The notes under the pieces are model-generated. The model did no database searches and was not told the DNA's origin. It saw only the letters and a program-made list of their open reading frames with translations. This document shows positions 44,300-55,900 of a stretch of 64,000 nucleotides of DNA, piece after piece. The translations under genes were made by a program, and so were the position numbers. The DNA is from Nitrosospira sp. Nsp2 (GTDB lineage Bacteria > Pseudomonadota > Gammaproteobacteria > Burkholderiales > Nitrosomonadaceae): assembly GCF_003050965.1 (NCBI RefSeq), contig NZ_QAOU01000009.1, positions 1-64,000 on the forward strand. Reading direction: 5' to 3'. Position 1 is the stretch's first letter; every line of letters starts with the position of its first letter.

Positions 44300-47080
44300 A
44301 TGGAACTCGAAAAAAGCTTTAACCCGCACGCAATCGAAAGCCGATGGTATTCGTACTGGGAATCGTCCGGTTTTTTCAGACCCGCACCTAACGGCACAAC
44401 TGCAACAGCACCTGCCTACTGCATTATGCTGCCGCCGCCAAACGTCACGGGCACGCTGCATATGGGACACGCTTTTCAGCACACGTTAATGGACGCACTC
44501 ACCCGTTATCATCGCATGCGAGGCGATAATACGCTCTGGCAGCCAGGCACGGACCATGCCGGAATCGCTACCCAGATCGTGGTCGAGAGACAACTGGATC
44601 AGCAAAATATCGACCGCCGGGATCTCGGCCGTGAAGTATTCGTGGAGCGAGTATGGCAATGGAAGGAAGAATCCGGCTCTACCATAAGCCGCCAGATGAG
44701 ACGAATGGGCGCTTCGTGCGACTGGTCGCGCGAACGTTTTACCATGGATCCAGGATTATCCCGTGCGGTTACGGAAGTTTTCGTGCGCCTTTATCGAGAA
44801 GGCCTTATATACCGCGGCAAACGGCTGGTGAACTGGGACCCGGTATTGCAAACCGCTGTTTCCGACCTGGAGGTCGTCTCTGTAGAGGAAGAAGGATTCC
44901 TCTGGCACGTTCTTTATCCCTTCGAAAAAGAAGAAGAGCGGAATTTGGAAGGCACGGCTCCGCAGGGACTCATTGTCGCCACCACGCGGCCTGAAACCAT
45001 GCTCGGCGACGTCGCCGTGGCCGTGCATCCCGACGATGAGCGGTACCGCCATCTGATCGGGCGGCACGTGCGCCTTCCCATATGCGAGCGGAGTATTCAG
45101 ATAATTGCCGATGCCTATGTCGATCCGCAGTTTGGTACCGGATGCGTCAAAATTACTCCCGCACACGATTTCAATGACTATCAGATAGGACAGCGGCACA
45201 AGCTCGTCCCGCTCAGTATTCTCACACTTGACGGAAAGATAAACGAGTTTGGTCCTACCGAGTATCAGGGTCTGGACCGTTACGAAGCCAGAAAAAAAAT
45301 CATCTCGGAACTGAATGAACAGGGACTCCTGGTGGACACCAAGTCGCACAAACTGATGGTGCCCAGAGGCGACCGTACGCACGCAGTAATCGAGCCCATG
45401 CTCACGGATCAATGGTATGTCGCCATGGAGGGCTTGGCCAAGCGCGGGCTTCAGGTGGTAGCGGACGGCGATATAAGATTCACGCCGGACAACTGGCGTC
45501 ACGTCTATAATCAATGGCTCGAAAATATACAGGACTGGTGCATTTCGCGCCAATTGTGGTGGGGTCACCGCGTCCCCGCCTGGTATGATGAAGATAATAA
45601 TATCTTTGTCGCCCATAGCCTTGAGGAAGCACAGCGACTGGCGGGCGAGCGCGACCTCACACAGGACGAAGATGTTCTCGATACCTGGTTCTCGTCCGCC
45701 TTGTGGCCGTTTTCCACCTTGGGCTGGCCGGACGAAACACCGGAACTCAAGACCTTCCTGCCGACCTCGGTTTTGATTACGGGTTTCGATATTATCTTTT
45801 TCTGGGTGGCGCGCATGGTGATGATGTCAGTGCATTTCACCGGCAAAATTCCATTCCGGGAAGTCTATATCACCGGGCTCATACGCGACGCGGAAGGGCA
45901 GAAGATGAGCAAATCAAAGGGGAACGTACTGGACCCCCTGGACCTCATCGATGGGATCGAACTGCCTGAATTGATCTCGAAACGGACTAGCGGCCTGATG
46001 AATCCCAGGCAGGCGGAATCCATCGCAAGACAGACGCGCAAGCATTTTCCCGCTGGGATTCCCGCTTTCGGGGCCGATGCGTTGCGATTTACGTTCGCCA
46101 GTCTCGCCTCACACGGCCGCGACATAAAATTCGATATGCAGCGCTGTGAAGGATATCGGAATTTCTGCAACAAGCTGTGGAATGCTACCCGCTATGTCCT
46201 GATGAACTGCCAGGGAAACGACACTGGTTTGAACGACTCGATGCCGTTTGATTATTCCGATGCTGACCGATGGATTATCAGCCGCCTGCAAGGCGCAGAA
46301 AGTGCTGTAGAACAGGCTTTACACGACTACCGCTTTGACATGGCCGCGCGTGAAATCTATGAATTTGTCTGGGATGAGTACTGCGACTGGTACCTAGAGT
46401 TCGCGAAAGTACAGTTAAGCAACGGGGACGACGCGGTACAGCGCGCAACTCGCCGTACTCTGACCCGGGTGCTGGAATCAGCCCTACGGCTCGCCCATCC
46501 CATTATCCCTTTCATTACCGAAGAACTTTGGCAGAAAGTCGCGCCGCTCGCCGGGGCGGAAGGGGCCAGCATTATGCTGCAGCCATACCCCCGCGCTGAT
46601 CCTGCAAAAATCAGCGAAAGCACAACCAGCCGCATTCATTCGCTCAAGGAGATTGTCAATGCCTGCCGCACGCTGCGAGGGGAAATGAATTTATCGCCGG
46701 CATCGAAGGTTCCGCTGCTTGCGGCGGGAAACGCGCAAACACTCGCGGATTTTTCTCCATATCTCATGGCGCTGGCCAAGCTTTCAAGTGTCGAGATTAT
46801 GCGAGATGGATTGCCTCATGCTGAAGCCCCGGTCGCGATTGTGGGGGAATTCAGGCTGATGCTGAAAATTGAAGTAGACATTGCCGCCGAGCGCGGGCGG
46901 CTCACCAAAGAAATTGCCCGAATCGAAGCAGAGATCGCTAAAGCGGAGACCAAACTTTCAAATGACGATTTCCTCAAGCGCGCCCCGGGCAAAATAGTCG
47001 AGCAGGAAAAATGCCGACTTGTCAATTTTGGCGCAACGTTGGACAAACTAAAAGAGCAGTTGCAAAAACTCGCATCCTGA
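44300..47080 (+). CDS. valS: Valyl-tRNA synthetase
   Basis: ValRS charges tRNA(Val) and edits threonyl-tRNA(Val). From the ATG at 44300 it has 926 residues: the class I HIGH motif in [15 protein letters not shown] near residue 45, the CP1 editing domain (about 200-330, including [13 protein letters not shown]), KMSKS in [16 protein letters not shown] near 535, the anticodon-binding domain, and a C-terminal coiled coil (about 855-925, [19 protein letters not shown]). The frame extends 18 codons upstream but [17 protein letters not shown] is the conserved start. The gene follows the holC pair in the same orientation. Confidence 0.97.
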   Translation: MELEKSFNPHAIESRWYSYWESSGFFRPAPNGTTATAPAYCIMLPPPNVTGTLHMGHAFQHTLMDALTRYHRMRGDNTLWQPGTDHAGIATQIVVERQLDQQNIDRRDLGREVFVERVWQWKEESGSTISRQMRRMGASCDWSRERFTMDPGLSRAVTEVFVRLYREGLIYRGKRLVNWDPVLQTAVSDLEVVSVEEEGFLWHVLYPFEKEEERNLEGTAPQGLIVATTRPETMLGDVAVAVHPDDERYRHLIGRHVRLPICERSIQIIADAYVDPQFGTGCVKITPAHDFNDYQIGQRHKLVPLSILTLDGKINEFGPTEYQGLDRYEARKKIISELNEQGLLVDTKSHKLMVPRGDRTHAVIEPMLTDQWYVAMEGLAKRGLQVVADGDIRFTPDNWRHVYNQWLENIQDWCISRQLWWGHRVPAWYDEDNNIFVAHSLEEAQRLAGERDLTQDEDVLDTWFSSALWPFSTLGWPDETPELKTFLPTSVLITGFDIIFFWVARMVMMSVHFTGKIPFREVYITGLIRDAEGQKMSKSKGNVLDPLDLIDGIELPELISKRTSGLMNPRQAESIARQTRKHFPAGIPAFGADALRFTFASLASHGRDIKFDMQRCEGYRNFCNKLWNATRYVLMNCQGNDTGLNDSMPFDYSDADRWIISRLQGAESAVEQALHDYRFDMAAREIYEFVWDEYCDWYLEFAKVQLSNGDDAVQRATRRTLTRVLESALRLAHPIIPFITEELWQKVAPLAGAEGASIMLQPYPRADPAKISESTTSRIHSLKEIVNACRTLRGEMNLSPASKVPLLAAGNAQTLADFSPYLMALAKLSSVEIMRDGLPHAEAPVAIVGEFRLMLKIEVDIAAERGRLTKEIARIEAEIAKAETKLSNDDFLKRAPGKIVEQEKCRLVNFGATLDKLKEQLQKLAS

Positions 47081-47094
47081 GTTGGAGTAAAAAG

Positions 47095-47123
47095 TTCAAG
47101 GCTCGGTCTGGCTGCGCTATAAT
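47095..47123 (+). promoter_or_regulatory. Candidate sigma70 promoter for adk
   Basis: TATAAT at 47118-47123 is preceded by TTCAAG at 47095-47100 with a 17-bp spacer. It lies in the 114-base gap after valS and would give a leader of about 65 bases before adk. The -35 matches consensus at only three of six positions. Confidence 0.55.
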
Positions 47124-47182
47124 CATCGCCCAAAAGTTCGAGTGACATCCTCTCCTTCGCGGCGCCCATCGAGTTTAGATAA

Positions 47183-47848
<666 letters not shown>

Positions 47849-48056
47849 CTTCAGTCAAGATCCCTGGCGGCTTTCGCGTTACGGTATCGCCGCAGCTTTA
47901 ATCCGAGAACAGAGCAATACCGCAGGGGCAGGAATTGTCAACTGCCGGGCGTACTATGGCGCCAGAAACTGTAGTGCCAGGTCGTTAATGCATCACCGGC
48001 GCCAACTGCACCGCGGATGACGTGACATAAGATTTGAAAAAAATCAGGGGAGACAC

Positions 48057-49316
48057 ATGGCAGCAAAAAATGCTTTTTATGCTCAGTCGGGCGGGGTTAC
48101 CGCCGTCATTAATGCGTCAGCCGCGGGCGTGATTGAAACGGCGCGTCAGCAAAAGGGAACGATCGGCAAAATTTATGCGGGCCGCAACGGCATCATTGGC
48201 GCGTTGACGGAGGATCTGATTGATACCGGCAAGGATTCCATTACAGCCATCAGGGCGCTGCGCTACACTCCGTCGGGCGCATTTGGTTCGTGCCGCTATA
48301 AACTGAAAAGTCTCGAACAGAACCGCCGTGAATACGAACGTCTGATCGAGGTATTCAAGGCTCATAACATCGGCTATTTCTTTTACAACGGCGGAGGCGA
48401 TTCCGCGGACACCTGCCTAAAGGTATCGCAACTCGCCGACACTCTGGGTTACCCCATCCAGGCCATTCACGTGCCGAAAACGGTTGATAACGACCTTCCT
48501 ATCACCGACTGCTGTCCGGGATATGGCTCAGTTGCAAAATACATCGCAGTCTCGACGCTCGAAGCCAGCTTTGATGTCGCCAGCATGTCGAAAACCTCCA
48601 CCAAAGTATTCGTTCTGGAAGTGATGGGACGCCACGCGGGGTGGATCGCGGCGGCGGGCGGTCTCGCGTCGACCACTGACCGTGAAATTCCGATTGTCAT
48701 CCTCTTTCCCGAGATTCCTTTTGATAAAGCGAAGTTTCTCGCCAAAGTGGACAGTAATGTTCAGAAATTCGGCTATTGCTCGGTGGTGGTATCGGAAGGC
48801 GTAAAAGGGGAAGACGGCAAGTTTCTCTCCGATCAGGGCGTGCGTGACGCATTTGGTCACGCTCAGCTGGGCGGCGTCGCTCCCGTTGTCGCAAATATCG
48901 TCAGGGAGGGCCTGGGCCTTAAATACCATTGGGGAGTTGCCGACTATCTTCAACGCGCAGCGCGTCATATCGCTTCGAAAACCGACGTTGAACAGGCTTA
49001 CGCAATGGGCAAGGCCGCGGTTGAGTTTGCCGTTAAAGGGCATAATTCCGTGATGCCCACGATAGAGCGCCTTTCCGATAAGCCCTATAAATGGAAAGTC
49101 GGCATGGCGCAGCTTTCCAAAGTGGCAAACGTGGAAAAAATGATGCCCAAAAATTTCATCACCAAGGATGGATTTGGGATAACCGATAAATGTCGGGAGT
49201 ATCTCGCGCCCCTCATCAAGGGCGAGGACTATCCTCCTTATAAGGATGGTCTACCGACCTACGTACGGTTGAAAAATGTGGCGGTTGCAAAAAAACTGAA
49301 CGACTTCACCATCTAA
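48057..49316 (+). CDS. pfp: Pyrophosphate-dependent 6-phosphofructokinase
   Basis: This enzyme phosphorylates fructose 6-phosphate reversibly with PPi instead of ATP. The 419-residue protein has YAQSGGVTAVINASAAGV near residue 8, the phosphate-donor motif NGGGDSADT near 104 (Asp at the position that is Gly in ATP enzymes) and the catalytic PKTVDNDLPITD near 140 with the Lys typical of PPi-dependent enzymes, then EVMGRHAGWIAAAGGL near 190. The residues therefore indicate PPi use. It has a clear GGGGAGACACATG start. It stands 208 bases after adk and 120 before hppA. Confidence 0.9.
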   Translation: MAAKNAFYAQSGGVTAVINASAAGVIETARQQKGTIGKIYAGRNGIIGALTEDLIDTGKDSITAIRALRYTPSGAFGSCRYKLKSLEQNRREYERLIEVFKAHNIGYFFYNGGGDSADTCLKVSQLADTLGYPIQAIHVPKTVDNDLPITDCCPGYGSVAKYIAVSTLEASFDVASMSKTSTKVFVLEVMGRHAGWIAAAGGLASTTDREIPIVILFPEIPFDKAKFLAKVDSNVQKFGYCSVVVSEGVKGEDGKFLSDQGVRDAFGHAQLGGVAPVVANIVREGLGLKYHWGVADYLQRAARHIASKTDVEQAYAMGKAAVEFAVKGHNSVMPTIERLSDKPYKWKVGMAQLSKVANVEKMMPKNFITKDGFGITDKCREYLAPLIKGEDYPPYKDGLPTYVRLKNVAVAKKLNDFTI

Positions 49317-49436
49317 GTTCCCTCGAACCGCACACATCCCGATGTCGTATTGCATATTTAGCGTCCGGGTTCACCAACGTATATTCGAAACTATTTCTGT
49401 TTTATCGGATGAATCCGGCTTTACCTGGAGATCTAA

Positions 49437-51470
49437 ATGGCTACTGGTCTAATCATCGCAATTGGCTGCGCAATGGCGGCGCTCCTCTACGGAGCACTTT
49501 CGATAAAATGGATTGTGGCTCTGCCCACGGGCAACGAGCGCATGCGCGAGATTGCCGCTGCAATTCAGCAAGGCGCTTCAGCATATCTGAATCGTCAATA
49601 CACCACGATCAGCATCGTCGGAGTCATCCTGCTGGTAGCCATCTTCATGGCTTTAGGCTGGCAAACCGCTGTCGGTTTCGCTCTTGGCGCATTTCTCTCG
49701 GGCCTCACCGGTTATATTGGCATGAACGTATCGGTACGCGCTAACGTTCGTACGGCGGAAGCCGCGAGACATGGCCTTAACGCGGCGCTGGATGTGGCCT
49801 TCAAAGGCGGCGCGATCACGGGCATGCTGGTGGTGGGACTGGGCCTGTTGGGTGTTGCCGGTTACTTTGCTGTTCTTACCGGCATGGGGGCCTCGGAATC
49901 CGAAGCGACGCACGCTCTGGTCGGCGTAGCCTTTGGCAGCTCGCTAATTTCCATATTTGCCCGGCTTGGCGGTGGCATATTCACCAAGGGCGCGGATGTC
50001 GGTGCCGACCTGGTGGGGAAAGTCGAAGCGGGCATTCCCGAAGATGATCCCCGGAACCCGGCAGTCATCGCGGACAACGTGGGCGATAACGTCGGCGATT
50101 GTGCCGGCATGGCTGCTGACCTGTTTGAAACTTACGCGGTAACCATCATTGCCACGATGTTACTCGGCGGCTTGCTCATCACCGATGCGGGTCCTGACGC
50201 CGTGCTCTATCCGCTGGTACTCGGCGGGATATCCATTATTGCCTCAATTATCGGTTGCTACTTCGTAAAGGCGCGCGATGGCGGCAAGATCATGAATGCC
50301 CTTTATCGCGGCTTGGCGGTTGCCGGGGGACTGGCTGCGATTTCCTTCTATCCCATCACTACCATTATGCTGGGCGACGGTGTAATGATTGAAGGCAAAC
50401 TGGTGACATCGATGAATCTGTACCTCGCCGGTTTGGTCGGTCTGGTGCTGACCGCCGCCATGGTATGGATTACGGAATACTACACCTCTACCGAATATAA
50501 GCCGGTACAGCACATCGCCGAAGCATCGAGTACCGGTCACGGCACCAACGTAATCGCAGGACTTGGCGTTTCCATGAAATCCACTGCTGCGCCCGTGATC
50601 GTTGTCTGCCTCTCGATCTGGTGCACGTTCGAACTGGCGGGCTTGTACGGCATTGCTATTGCCGCGACTTCGATGCTGTCAATGGCCGGGATCATCGTAG
50701 CGCTTGATGCATATGGCCCGATCACGGACAACGCCGGGGGTATCGCCGAAATGTCGGGCTTGCCGCCTGAGGTGCGCGCTATTACCGATCCGCTGGACGC
50801 GGTCGGAAACACCACCAAAGCAGTGACAAAAGGTTATGCCATCGGCTCGGCCGGCTTGGCTGCGCTGGTCCTGTTTGCGGATTACACGCACGCGCTTTCC
50901 AGCGGCGGCAAGATCGTGAACTTTGATTTATCTGATCACATGGTAATCATCGGCCTGTTTCTCGGCGGCATGGTGCCCTATCTATTCGGCGCCATGGCGA
51001 TGGAAGCGGTCGGCCGCGCCGCGGGTTCGGTGGTTGTGGAAGTGCGCCGCCAGTTCAGGGAGATCCCGGGTATCATGGAAGGCACCGCCAAGCCGGACTA
51101 TTCCAGAGCAGTGGATATGGTAACGAAGGCGGCTATCAAGGAAATGGTTGTTCCCTCGTTGCTGCCCGTAGCCGTGCCAGTGCTCGTTGGCCTCATTCTC
51201 GGCCCCGTAGCATTGGGCGGTGTCCTGATCGGTGCCATTATTACCGGCATTTTCGTGGCCATTTCCATGACCGCGGGAGGCGGCGCGTGGGACAACGCTA
51301 AAAAGTATATTGAGGATGGTCATTTCGGCGGCAAGGGCTCGGAGGCGCATAAAGCTGCAGTAACCGGCGACACCGTTGGCGATCCTTACAAGGACACTGC
51401 CGGCCCAGCGATCAATCCGCTTATCAAGATCATGAATATCGTTGCCCTGCTAATCGTACCGTTGATATAA
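49437..51470 (+). CDS. hppA: Proton-translocating membrane pyrophosphatase, K+-independent type
   Basis: This integral membrane enzyme couples PPi hydrolysis to proton pumping, or runs in reverse. The 677-residue protein has about 15-16 hydrophobic segments. The substrate-binding motif [20 protein letters not shown] lies near residue 187, and the [18 protein letters not shown] signature follows. The [16 protein letters not shown] motif near residue 460 has Lys, not Ala, in the position that decides potassium dependence, so it is predicted to be K+-independent. The preceding pfp suggests a shared PPi economy. A strong terminator follows at 51486. Confidence 0.93.
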   Translation: MATGLIIAIGCAMAALLYGALSIKWIVALPTGNERMREIAAAIQQGASAYLNRQYTTISIVGVILLVAIFMALGWQTAVGFALGAFLSGLTGYIGMNVSVRANVRTAEAARHGLNAALDVAFKGGAITGMLVVGLGLLGVAGYFAVLTGMGASESEATHALVGVAFGSSLISIFARLGGGIFTKGADVGADLVGKVEAGIPEDDPRNPAVIADNVGDNVGDCAGMAADLFETYAVTIIATMLLGGLLITDAGPDAVLYPLVLGGISIIASIIGCYFVKARDGGKIMNALYRGLAVAGGLAAISFYPITTIMLGDGVMIEGKLVTSMNLYLAGLVGLVLTAAMVWITEYYTSTEYKPVQHIAEASSTGHGTNVIAGLGVSMKSTAAPVIVVCLSIWCTFELAGLYGIAIAATSMLSMAGIIVALDAYGPITDNAGGIAEMSGLPPEVRAITDPLDAVGNTTKAVTKGYAIGSAGLAALVLFADYTHALSSGGKIVNFDLSDHMVIIGLFLGGMVPYLFGAMAMEAVGRAAGSVVVEVRRQFREIPGIMEGTAKPDYSRAVDMVTKAAIKEMVVPSLLPVAVPVLVGLILGPVALGGVLIGAIITGIFVAISMTAGGGAWDNAKKYIEDGHFGGKGSEAHKAAVTGDTVGDPYKDTAGPAINPLIKIMNIVALLIVPLI

Positions 51471-51485
51471 ATCCTGCCTGTATCG

Positions 51486-51517
51486 AAGCACGCCGGGATA
51501 CCGGCGTGCTTTGTTTT
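51486..51517 (+). terminator. Intrinsic terminator after hppA
   Basis: AAGCACGCCGG (51486-51496) and CCGGCGTGCTT (51501-51511) form a perfect 11-bp stem with a GATA loop, followed by TGTTTT. It lies 15 bases after the hppA stop and ends that transcription unit. Confidence 0.9.
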
Positions 51518-51568
51518 AGAAAATGAGTTTGTGCATTTAATATCGTAACCAGCTTTCCCGTAGACGTC

Positions 51569-51979
51569 ATGAATAACGCTTATTCGCTCACACTCCAGGA
51601 CGCCAAAAATATTGCCGCTGCGGCGGAAGAAGAAGCCAGTCGCAATAACTGGGCGGTTGTGATCGCGATCGTTGACGAGGGCGGTCACCTCATACATCTT
51701 TTGCGGCGCGACAACACTCAGTTCGGCAGCATTGAAGTGGCGATCCAGAAGGCACGTGCCGCTATCGCCTTCCGCCGCCCGACAAAGGTATGGGACGAGC
51801 ATGTTGGCGAAGGACGGTTGCGCTATCTGGGCCTTCCCGGAACGCTGCCAATCGAGGGCGGATTACCTGTTGTGGTGGAAGGGCAATTCATTGGTGCGGT
51901 AGGCGTAAGTGGCGTAAGATCCGATGAGGATGCACGGATCGCGCAAGCCGGAGTGAAGGGATTGCGAGGGACGCGCTGA
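51569..51979 (+). CDS. GlcG/HbpS family protein
   Basis: The 136-residue protein has the family pattern: LTLQDAKNIAAAAEEEASRN, VVIAIVDEGGHLIHLLRRDN near residue 30, a conserved LPIEGGLPVVVEGQFIGAVG near 95 and GVRSDEDARIAQAG near the end. Family members include heme-binding HbpS and glycolate-linked GlcG; no signal peptide is present here and the ligand is unknown. The gene follows the hppA terminator and probably has its own promoter, which I cannot place. Confidence 0.8.
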   Translation: MNNAYSLTLQDAKNIAAAAEEEASRNNWAVVIAIVDEGGHLIHLLRRDNTQFGSIEVAIQKARAAIAFRRPTKVWDEHVGEGRLRYLGLPGTLPIEGGLPVVVEGQFIGAVGVSGVRSDEDARIAQAGVKGLRGTR

Positions 51980-52198
51980 TTTGGCGTCCTACAAGCGCTT
52001 TGCCGGGAGTCCTTGCGGTCGTATACTTTAGCAGCTATTAATGTCGCTCCGGCGGTTCCCCTCTTTGATCCCTCCTGGTCCCACCTGCGGTACGAGTAGT
52101 TCCAGCCCCACGCGCCAGTCATCCGTTGCCGTTTTTCTGAACATCCTGCTCTCCCACTTCGGGCCGGGTTAAGGTAGGATTGAGCTACACCCTCCTGA

Positions 52199-53281
52199 AT
52201 GCCTCCCACTGGAACCCTGGACGACATGAATTCCCCGGAGCTTCAACAAAAAACCTTCCTGTTGCTATTGATCGTCGTTTCGGTGGCGTTTGTGTGGATC
52301 TTGTTGCCCTTCTATGGCACGGTGTTCTGGGCTTCCGTTCTAGCCATCATATTTGCTCCTTTTCACCGCCGGTTACTGGGCATTATGGACCAGCGCCGGA
52401 ACCTGGCGGCGCTCGCTACCCTACTCTTTTGCCTAATCATCGTAATTCTCCCGTTCATTGTACTCGCGGGCTCACTGCTGCAGGAGGGCCTGACTGTGTA
52501 CGAGAGAATCCGGTCCGGCGAATTGAATTTCGGGACGTACTTCCAGCAAATCATGAACGCGTTACCGCCATGGATCGTCAACTTGCTGGACCGTTTCGGG
52601 CTTTCGGACATTTCCGGCATTAAGGATGCACTTTCAACCGGTGCCTTGCAGGGAAGTCAGCTCATCGCAGCTGAAGCCCTGAATATAGGCCAAAACATGT
52701 TTGAGTTTATCGTCAGTTTCGGGATCATGCTTTACCTGCTGTTTTTCCTGCTAAGGGATGGGGCCATTCTGACGTCCAAGATAAATCAGGCAATTCCGCT
52801 GAGCCTGGAACACAAACGGCATCTGCTCAGCAAATTCACTACTGTTGTGCGCGCCACCGTAAAAGGCAACATTGCTGTGGCCGCGATACAAGGAGCGCTG
52901 GGTGGCGCAATGTTTTCGTTCCTGGGCATACAAGGCGCATTGTTATGGGGATCCGTAATGGCCCTGCTTTCTCTATTGCCTGCGATTGGCGCCGGCCTGA
53001 TCTGGGGTCCGGTAGCCGTCTATTTCCTGCTTACCGGGGCTGTGGGGCAGGGCGTCACCCTGATCCTGTTCGGCGTCTTCGTGATCGGAATGGTGGATAA
53101 TCTCCTGCGGCCCATTCTCGTCGGCCGGGATACTAAAATTCCCGATTACGTCGTACTCATCTCGACCCTCGGAGGCCTGGTTCTCTTCGGTCTTAACGGA
53201 TTCGTCATTGGTCCGGTCATCGCGGCATTATTCATCGCTGCCTGGGACCTCTTTTCGTCCTCCAGGAATGAACACGCGTAA
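52199..53281 (+). CDS. AI-2E family transporter (PerM/TqsA-like permease)
   Basis: This 360-residue protein has about eight membrane segments in the AI-2E/UPF0118 pattern: a pair at the N-terminus (about 17-50), a long loop with amphipathic helices (about 95-160), and a second bundle with SLLPAIGAGLIWGPVAVYFL near residue 255, then the family ending VDNLLRPILVGRDTKIPDYV. Substrates differ among relatives and cannot be inferred. Starts at 52199 and at 52226 (MNSPELQQ) are both possible; neither has a strong ribosome binding site. Confidence 0.85.
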   Translation: MPPTGTLDDMNSPELQQKTFLLLLIVVSVAFVWILLPFYGTVFWASVLAIIFAPFHRRLLGIMDQRRNLAALATLLFCLIIVILPFIVLAGSLLQEGLTVYERIRSGELNFGTYFQQIMNALPPWIVNLLDRFGLSDISGIKDALSTGALQGSQLIAAEALNIGQNMFEFIVSFGIMLYLLFFLLRDGAILTSKINQAIPLSLEHKRHLLSKFTTVVRATVKGNIAVAAIQGALGGAMFSFLGIQGALLWGSVMALLSLLPAIGAGLIWGPVAVYFLLTGAVGQGVTLILFGVFVIGMVDNLLRPILVGRDTKIPDYVVLISTLGGLVLFGLNGFVIGPVIAALFIAAWDLFSSSRNEHA

Positions 53282-53311
53282 ACCAAGCTGCTGGTTGATG
53301 AAACGCAGGAG

Positions 53312-54127
53312 CTAGGGTTTCATCTGGCGACGTACCACCCACTCAAACAAACGCGGGCCCAGCAGCCATCGGGCGCCAACCGCCAGCTTGGCATCGAGCG
53401 GTAACGCATGGCGCAGCGGTGGAGTCGAACTTGTAATGGCATCGAGCACGGCCCGGGCGATGATCTCGGGGCCCGGCGATCTTGGTTCATGCGATACAAT
53501 CTTATGGACGCCGGCGATAAGCTTTCCATAAATCTCCGGATGCAAAACGGTTTCCAGTAATCTCAACTGGTTGGGAACGAATTCCGTCTTTATTAAACCT
53601 GGCGCAATAGCCACCACGTTGATCCCGAACTCCATCACCTCACCGCGAAGGGTCTCGGACAGCGCCTCTAGGGCATGCTTGGAAGCGGTATACCAGCCGA
53701 ACCCCGGAATAGTCATCTTACCCAAGGCCGAAGTAACGTTTACGATATGCCCCGACTTCTGCGCCCGCATGTGTGGCAAGACCGCCTGCATGAAGCGGGC
53801 GTAACCGAACACGTTCACCTCGAACTGGCGATGGGCCGCTTCCATCGAAACGCACTCGATTGCGCCCAACTGAGCGTAGGCGGCATTATTTACCAGTACA
53901 TCAATGCGCCCTTTCGTTGACATGGCATGGTCTACTGCCCTGTGAATGGCTTCTTCATCAGCGACATCCAGTGCAACAGGTTCAATGTGATCGGAACGTA
54001 TCTGTTCCAGCCTGTACATACGCCGTGCCGCGGCAAATACATAATAGCCGTTTTTGGCAAGCAATTCCGCGGTAGCCCTTCCAATACCGCTGGATGCGCC
54101 GGTTACCAGCGCTATTCGCTGAGTCAT
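53312..54127 (-). CDS. Short-chain dehydrogenase/reductase
   Basis: This classical SDR has 271 residues. It has TGASSGIG near residue 9 (cofactor), VNNAAYAQLG near 84, the catalytic Ser in NVTSALGKM near 133, and Tyr and Lys in GWYTASKHALEAL near 150. The ARR after strand 2 (VFAAARRMYRL) favours NADP(H). The C-terminal extension from about 240 is basic and may contact a membrane. Substrate unknown; many such relatives act on lipids or ketones. The gene is convergent with the AI-2E permease. Confidence 0.88.
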   Translation of the reverse strand: MTQRIALVTGASSGIGRATAELLAKNGYYVFAAARRMYRLEQIRSDHIEPVALDVADEEAIHRAVDHAMSTKGRIDVLVNNAAYAQLGAIECVSMEAAHRQFEVNVFGYARFMQAVLPHMRAQKSGHIVNVTSALGKMTIPGFGWYTASKHALEALSETLRGEVMEFGINVVAIAPGLIKTEFVPNQLRLLETVLHPEIYGKLIAGVHKIVSHEPRSPGPEIIARAVLDAITSSTPPLRHALPLDAKLAVGARWLLGPRLFEWVVRRQMKP

Positions 54128-54292
54128 TCTCTGTCCTTTATCGTTTCACTTCGTTTCGCTTTTTATTCATAATGGTGGAGCGCGCAGTCGAAACAATACT
54201 TCGGGATAAAGCTGATCTGAGTAATGACTTGTCAGATCCCGCGTTATTTCTGCTCGTGCGCGGCAACACCATCTTTCCAATAGGAGAGGGTT

Positions 54293-54991
54293 ATGAAAAC
54301 TACATTGATCACTGGCGCCAATCGCGGAATCGGACTGGAATTTTCCCGGCAGTATGCCGCAGACGGCTGGCATGTCGTGGCTTGCGCCCGCCAACCTGAT
54401 AAATCAGATGCCCTTAACGCACTGGCGGCGCAATATCCTGGGCAAATCTCGGTACAACGACTGGATGTCGCTGATCATCCCGGGATCGACCAACTGGCGT
54501 CGTCGCTCGCCAGTCAACCAATCGACCTGCTGATCAACAATGCAGGCGTATACACCGATCCTCATGGAGGCGCCTTAAATAATAGCGATGATGAAGCATG
54601 GACGCGTGCATTTCTTATCAACACGATGGCCACCTTGAAAATGGTCCGGGCATTTCGTCCACATATCGTTCGAAGCGATAAAAAAACCGTTGTGACGATC
54701 AGCAGCAAAATGGGCAGTATCGCGGACAACAACAGCGGCGGCAGCTACATGTACCGGTCCAGCAAGGCGGCGGTGAATATGATTGTCAAGACGCTCGCCA
54801 TAGATCTGAAGCCAGCTGGAATCATCGCCTTGGTATTACACCCCGGGTGGGTGAAAACCGATATGGGCGGGCCTCATGCATTGATCTCCAGCATGCAGAG
54901 CGTATCAGGAATGCGCGAGGTCATCAGCCGCCTTACCATTGATGACTCGGGTAAATTCATCGCTTACGATGGGAAAGCGATACCCTGGTAG
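54293..54991 (+). CDS. Short-chain dehydrogenase/reductase
   Basis: This second SDR has 232 residues with TGANRGIG near residue 7, a cofactor loop ACARQPDKSD favouring NADP(H), INNAGVYTDPHGG near 81, catalytic Ser in VVTISSKMGSI near 137, and Tyr and Lys in SYMYRSSKAAVNM near 155. It is of the carbonyl-reductase-like classical type. A GGAGAGGGTT ribosome binding site precedes the ATG. It is divergent from the first SDR but not a close copy of it. Confidence 0.88.
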   Translation: MKTTLITGANRGIGLEFSRQYAADGWHVVACARQPDKSDALNALAAQYPGQISVQRLDVADHPGIDQLASSLASQPIDLLINNAGVYTDPHGGALNNSDDEAWTRAFLINTMATLKMVRAFRPHIVRSDKKTVVTISSKMGSIADNNSGGSYMYRSSKAAVNMIVKTLAIDLKPAGIIALVLHPGWVKTDMGGPHALISSMQSVSGMREVISRLTIDDSGKFIAYDGKAIPW

Positions 54992-55076
54992 AAGAAACGA
55001 AATCTGCTTAAACACCGGCCATGTTCAGTCCCGGCAAGAACATCCTGGGCTGACCTTGACAAGCACAGTCAACCGC

Positions 55077-55397
55077 TTACTCAACGGTTACGGCCGTCCC
55101 GCTGGCAGAAACCATCAACATGCCATTCTCCTTGCCCATTATCTCGTAATCGAGATCAATTCCGATCACCGCATTGGCGCCAAGGTCCTGCGCGCGCTGG
55201 CGTAATTCCTCAAGAGCAATATCCCGTGCGCGCTGCAACTCCTTCTCATAAGTCGCCGAGCGCCCCCCCACCAGGTCGCGGATCCCCGCAAAAAGGTCCT
55301 TGAACAAATTAGCGCCGAGTATAGCCTCTCCCGCAACGATGCCGTGGTACTTCGTCACGCGCCTTCCCTCTATGCCTGGAGTAGTCGTTAGCAGCAT
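55077..55397 (-). CDS. YbjQ family protein (UPF0145)
   Basis: This 106-residue protein has the UPF0145 features: the opening [20 protein letters not shown], a [20 protein letters not shown] segment, [19 protein letters not shown] and the [16 protein letters not shown] strand. The family forms pentameric rings; its biological role is uncertain, with links to metal or heavy-metal binding. Start at 55397 has a GGGAGGAATATG ribosome binding site. It stands alone between the second SDR and the small unknown gene. Confidence 0.88.
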   Translation of the reverse strand: MLLTTTPGIEGRRVTKYHGIVAGEAILGANLFKDLFAGIRDLVGGRSATYEKELQRARDIALEELRQRAQDLGANAVIGIDLDYEIMGKENGMLMVSASGTAVTVE

Positions 55398-55557
55398 ATT
55401 CCTCCCATTCGCACTATTTTTAAGTTAACAATATAAGTCGGCGGATTCACTGATATTTCCCGTGTGCCCTGTCACAGTTGCCAATTGCAGTGGACGCGGC
55501 AGCCCATGCCCAGCCATAAGGGCCACGGCTTAACTCGCCCAGCTCCGGCGCGACATT

Positions 55558-55824
55558 TCATGATGCGGCACCCGGTTTCGGTCTTTTACGCAACTTCTTC
55601 AATGGCCGCTTTCCCTGCACATGCTCCCGCGGCTTGCATTGATCGGGCGAAGCGGGGGCCGGACGCCGAATCATGCGCTCCGATGTTACAACTCGATTGA
55701 CAGGAGTAAGCGTAATTTCAAGCTCGTTAATTTCGTCCCATTGCGCTTCGGTGCGCTGTCTCTCAGGAATGGCGAGAAGCTCTTTCAGCCGGTCATAAGA
55801 CGAAATCGGTTCTGGTTTATCCAT
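55558..55824 (-). CDS. Small basic protein of unknown function
   Basis: This 88-residue protein starts MDKPEPISSYDRLKELLAIP and has an acidic, helical first half (QWDEINELEITL) and a basic, proline-rich tail (PLKKLRKRPKPGAAS). No family is recognised. Its start lies 24 bases from the Fur box at 55848-55862, so it might share iron control with the divergent ABC operon, but no ribosome binding site is obvious. Confidence 0.55.
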   Translation of the reverse strand: MDKPEPISSYDRLKELLAIPERQRTEAQWDEINELEITLTPVNRVVTSERMIRRPAPASPDQCKPREHVQGKRPLKKLRKRPKPGAAS

Positions 55825-55842
55825 GATATATTAATGCGGAGC

Positions 55843-55870
55843 TTTACTGATAATTGTTATCATTTATAAT
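55843..55870 (+). promoter_or_regulatory. Fur-controlled promoter of the iron ABC operon
   Basis: A -35 box TTTACT (55843-55848) and a perfect -10 TATAAT (55865-55870) are spaced by 16 bp, and a Fur box fills the spacer. TGATAATTGTTATCA at 55848-55862 matches the 7-1-7 Fur consensus TGATAATnATTATCA with one mismatch. Bound Fur would occlude RNA polymerase. The predicted start site is near 55877. Confidence 0.85.
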
Positions 55871-55900
55871 ATGGTTCTGACCGAGCATGCTATTTACATA

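Noticed and set aside
44653-44994. Alternative-frame ORFs inside valS and the other large genes
   Set aside because: All overlap strongly conserved coding sequence and have no independent start signals.
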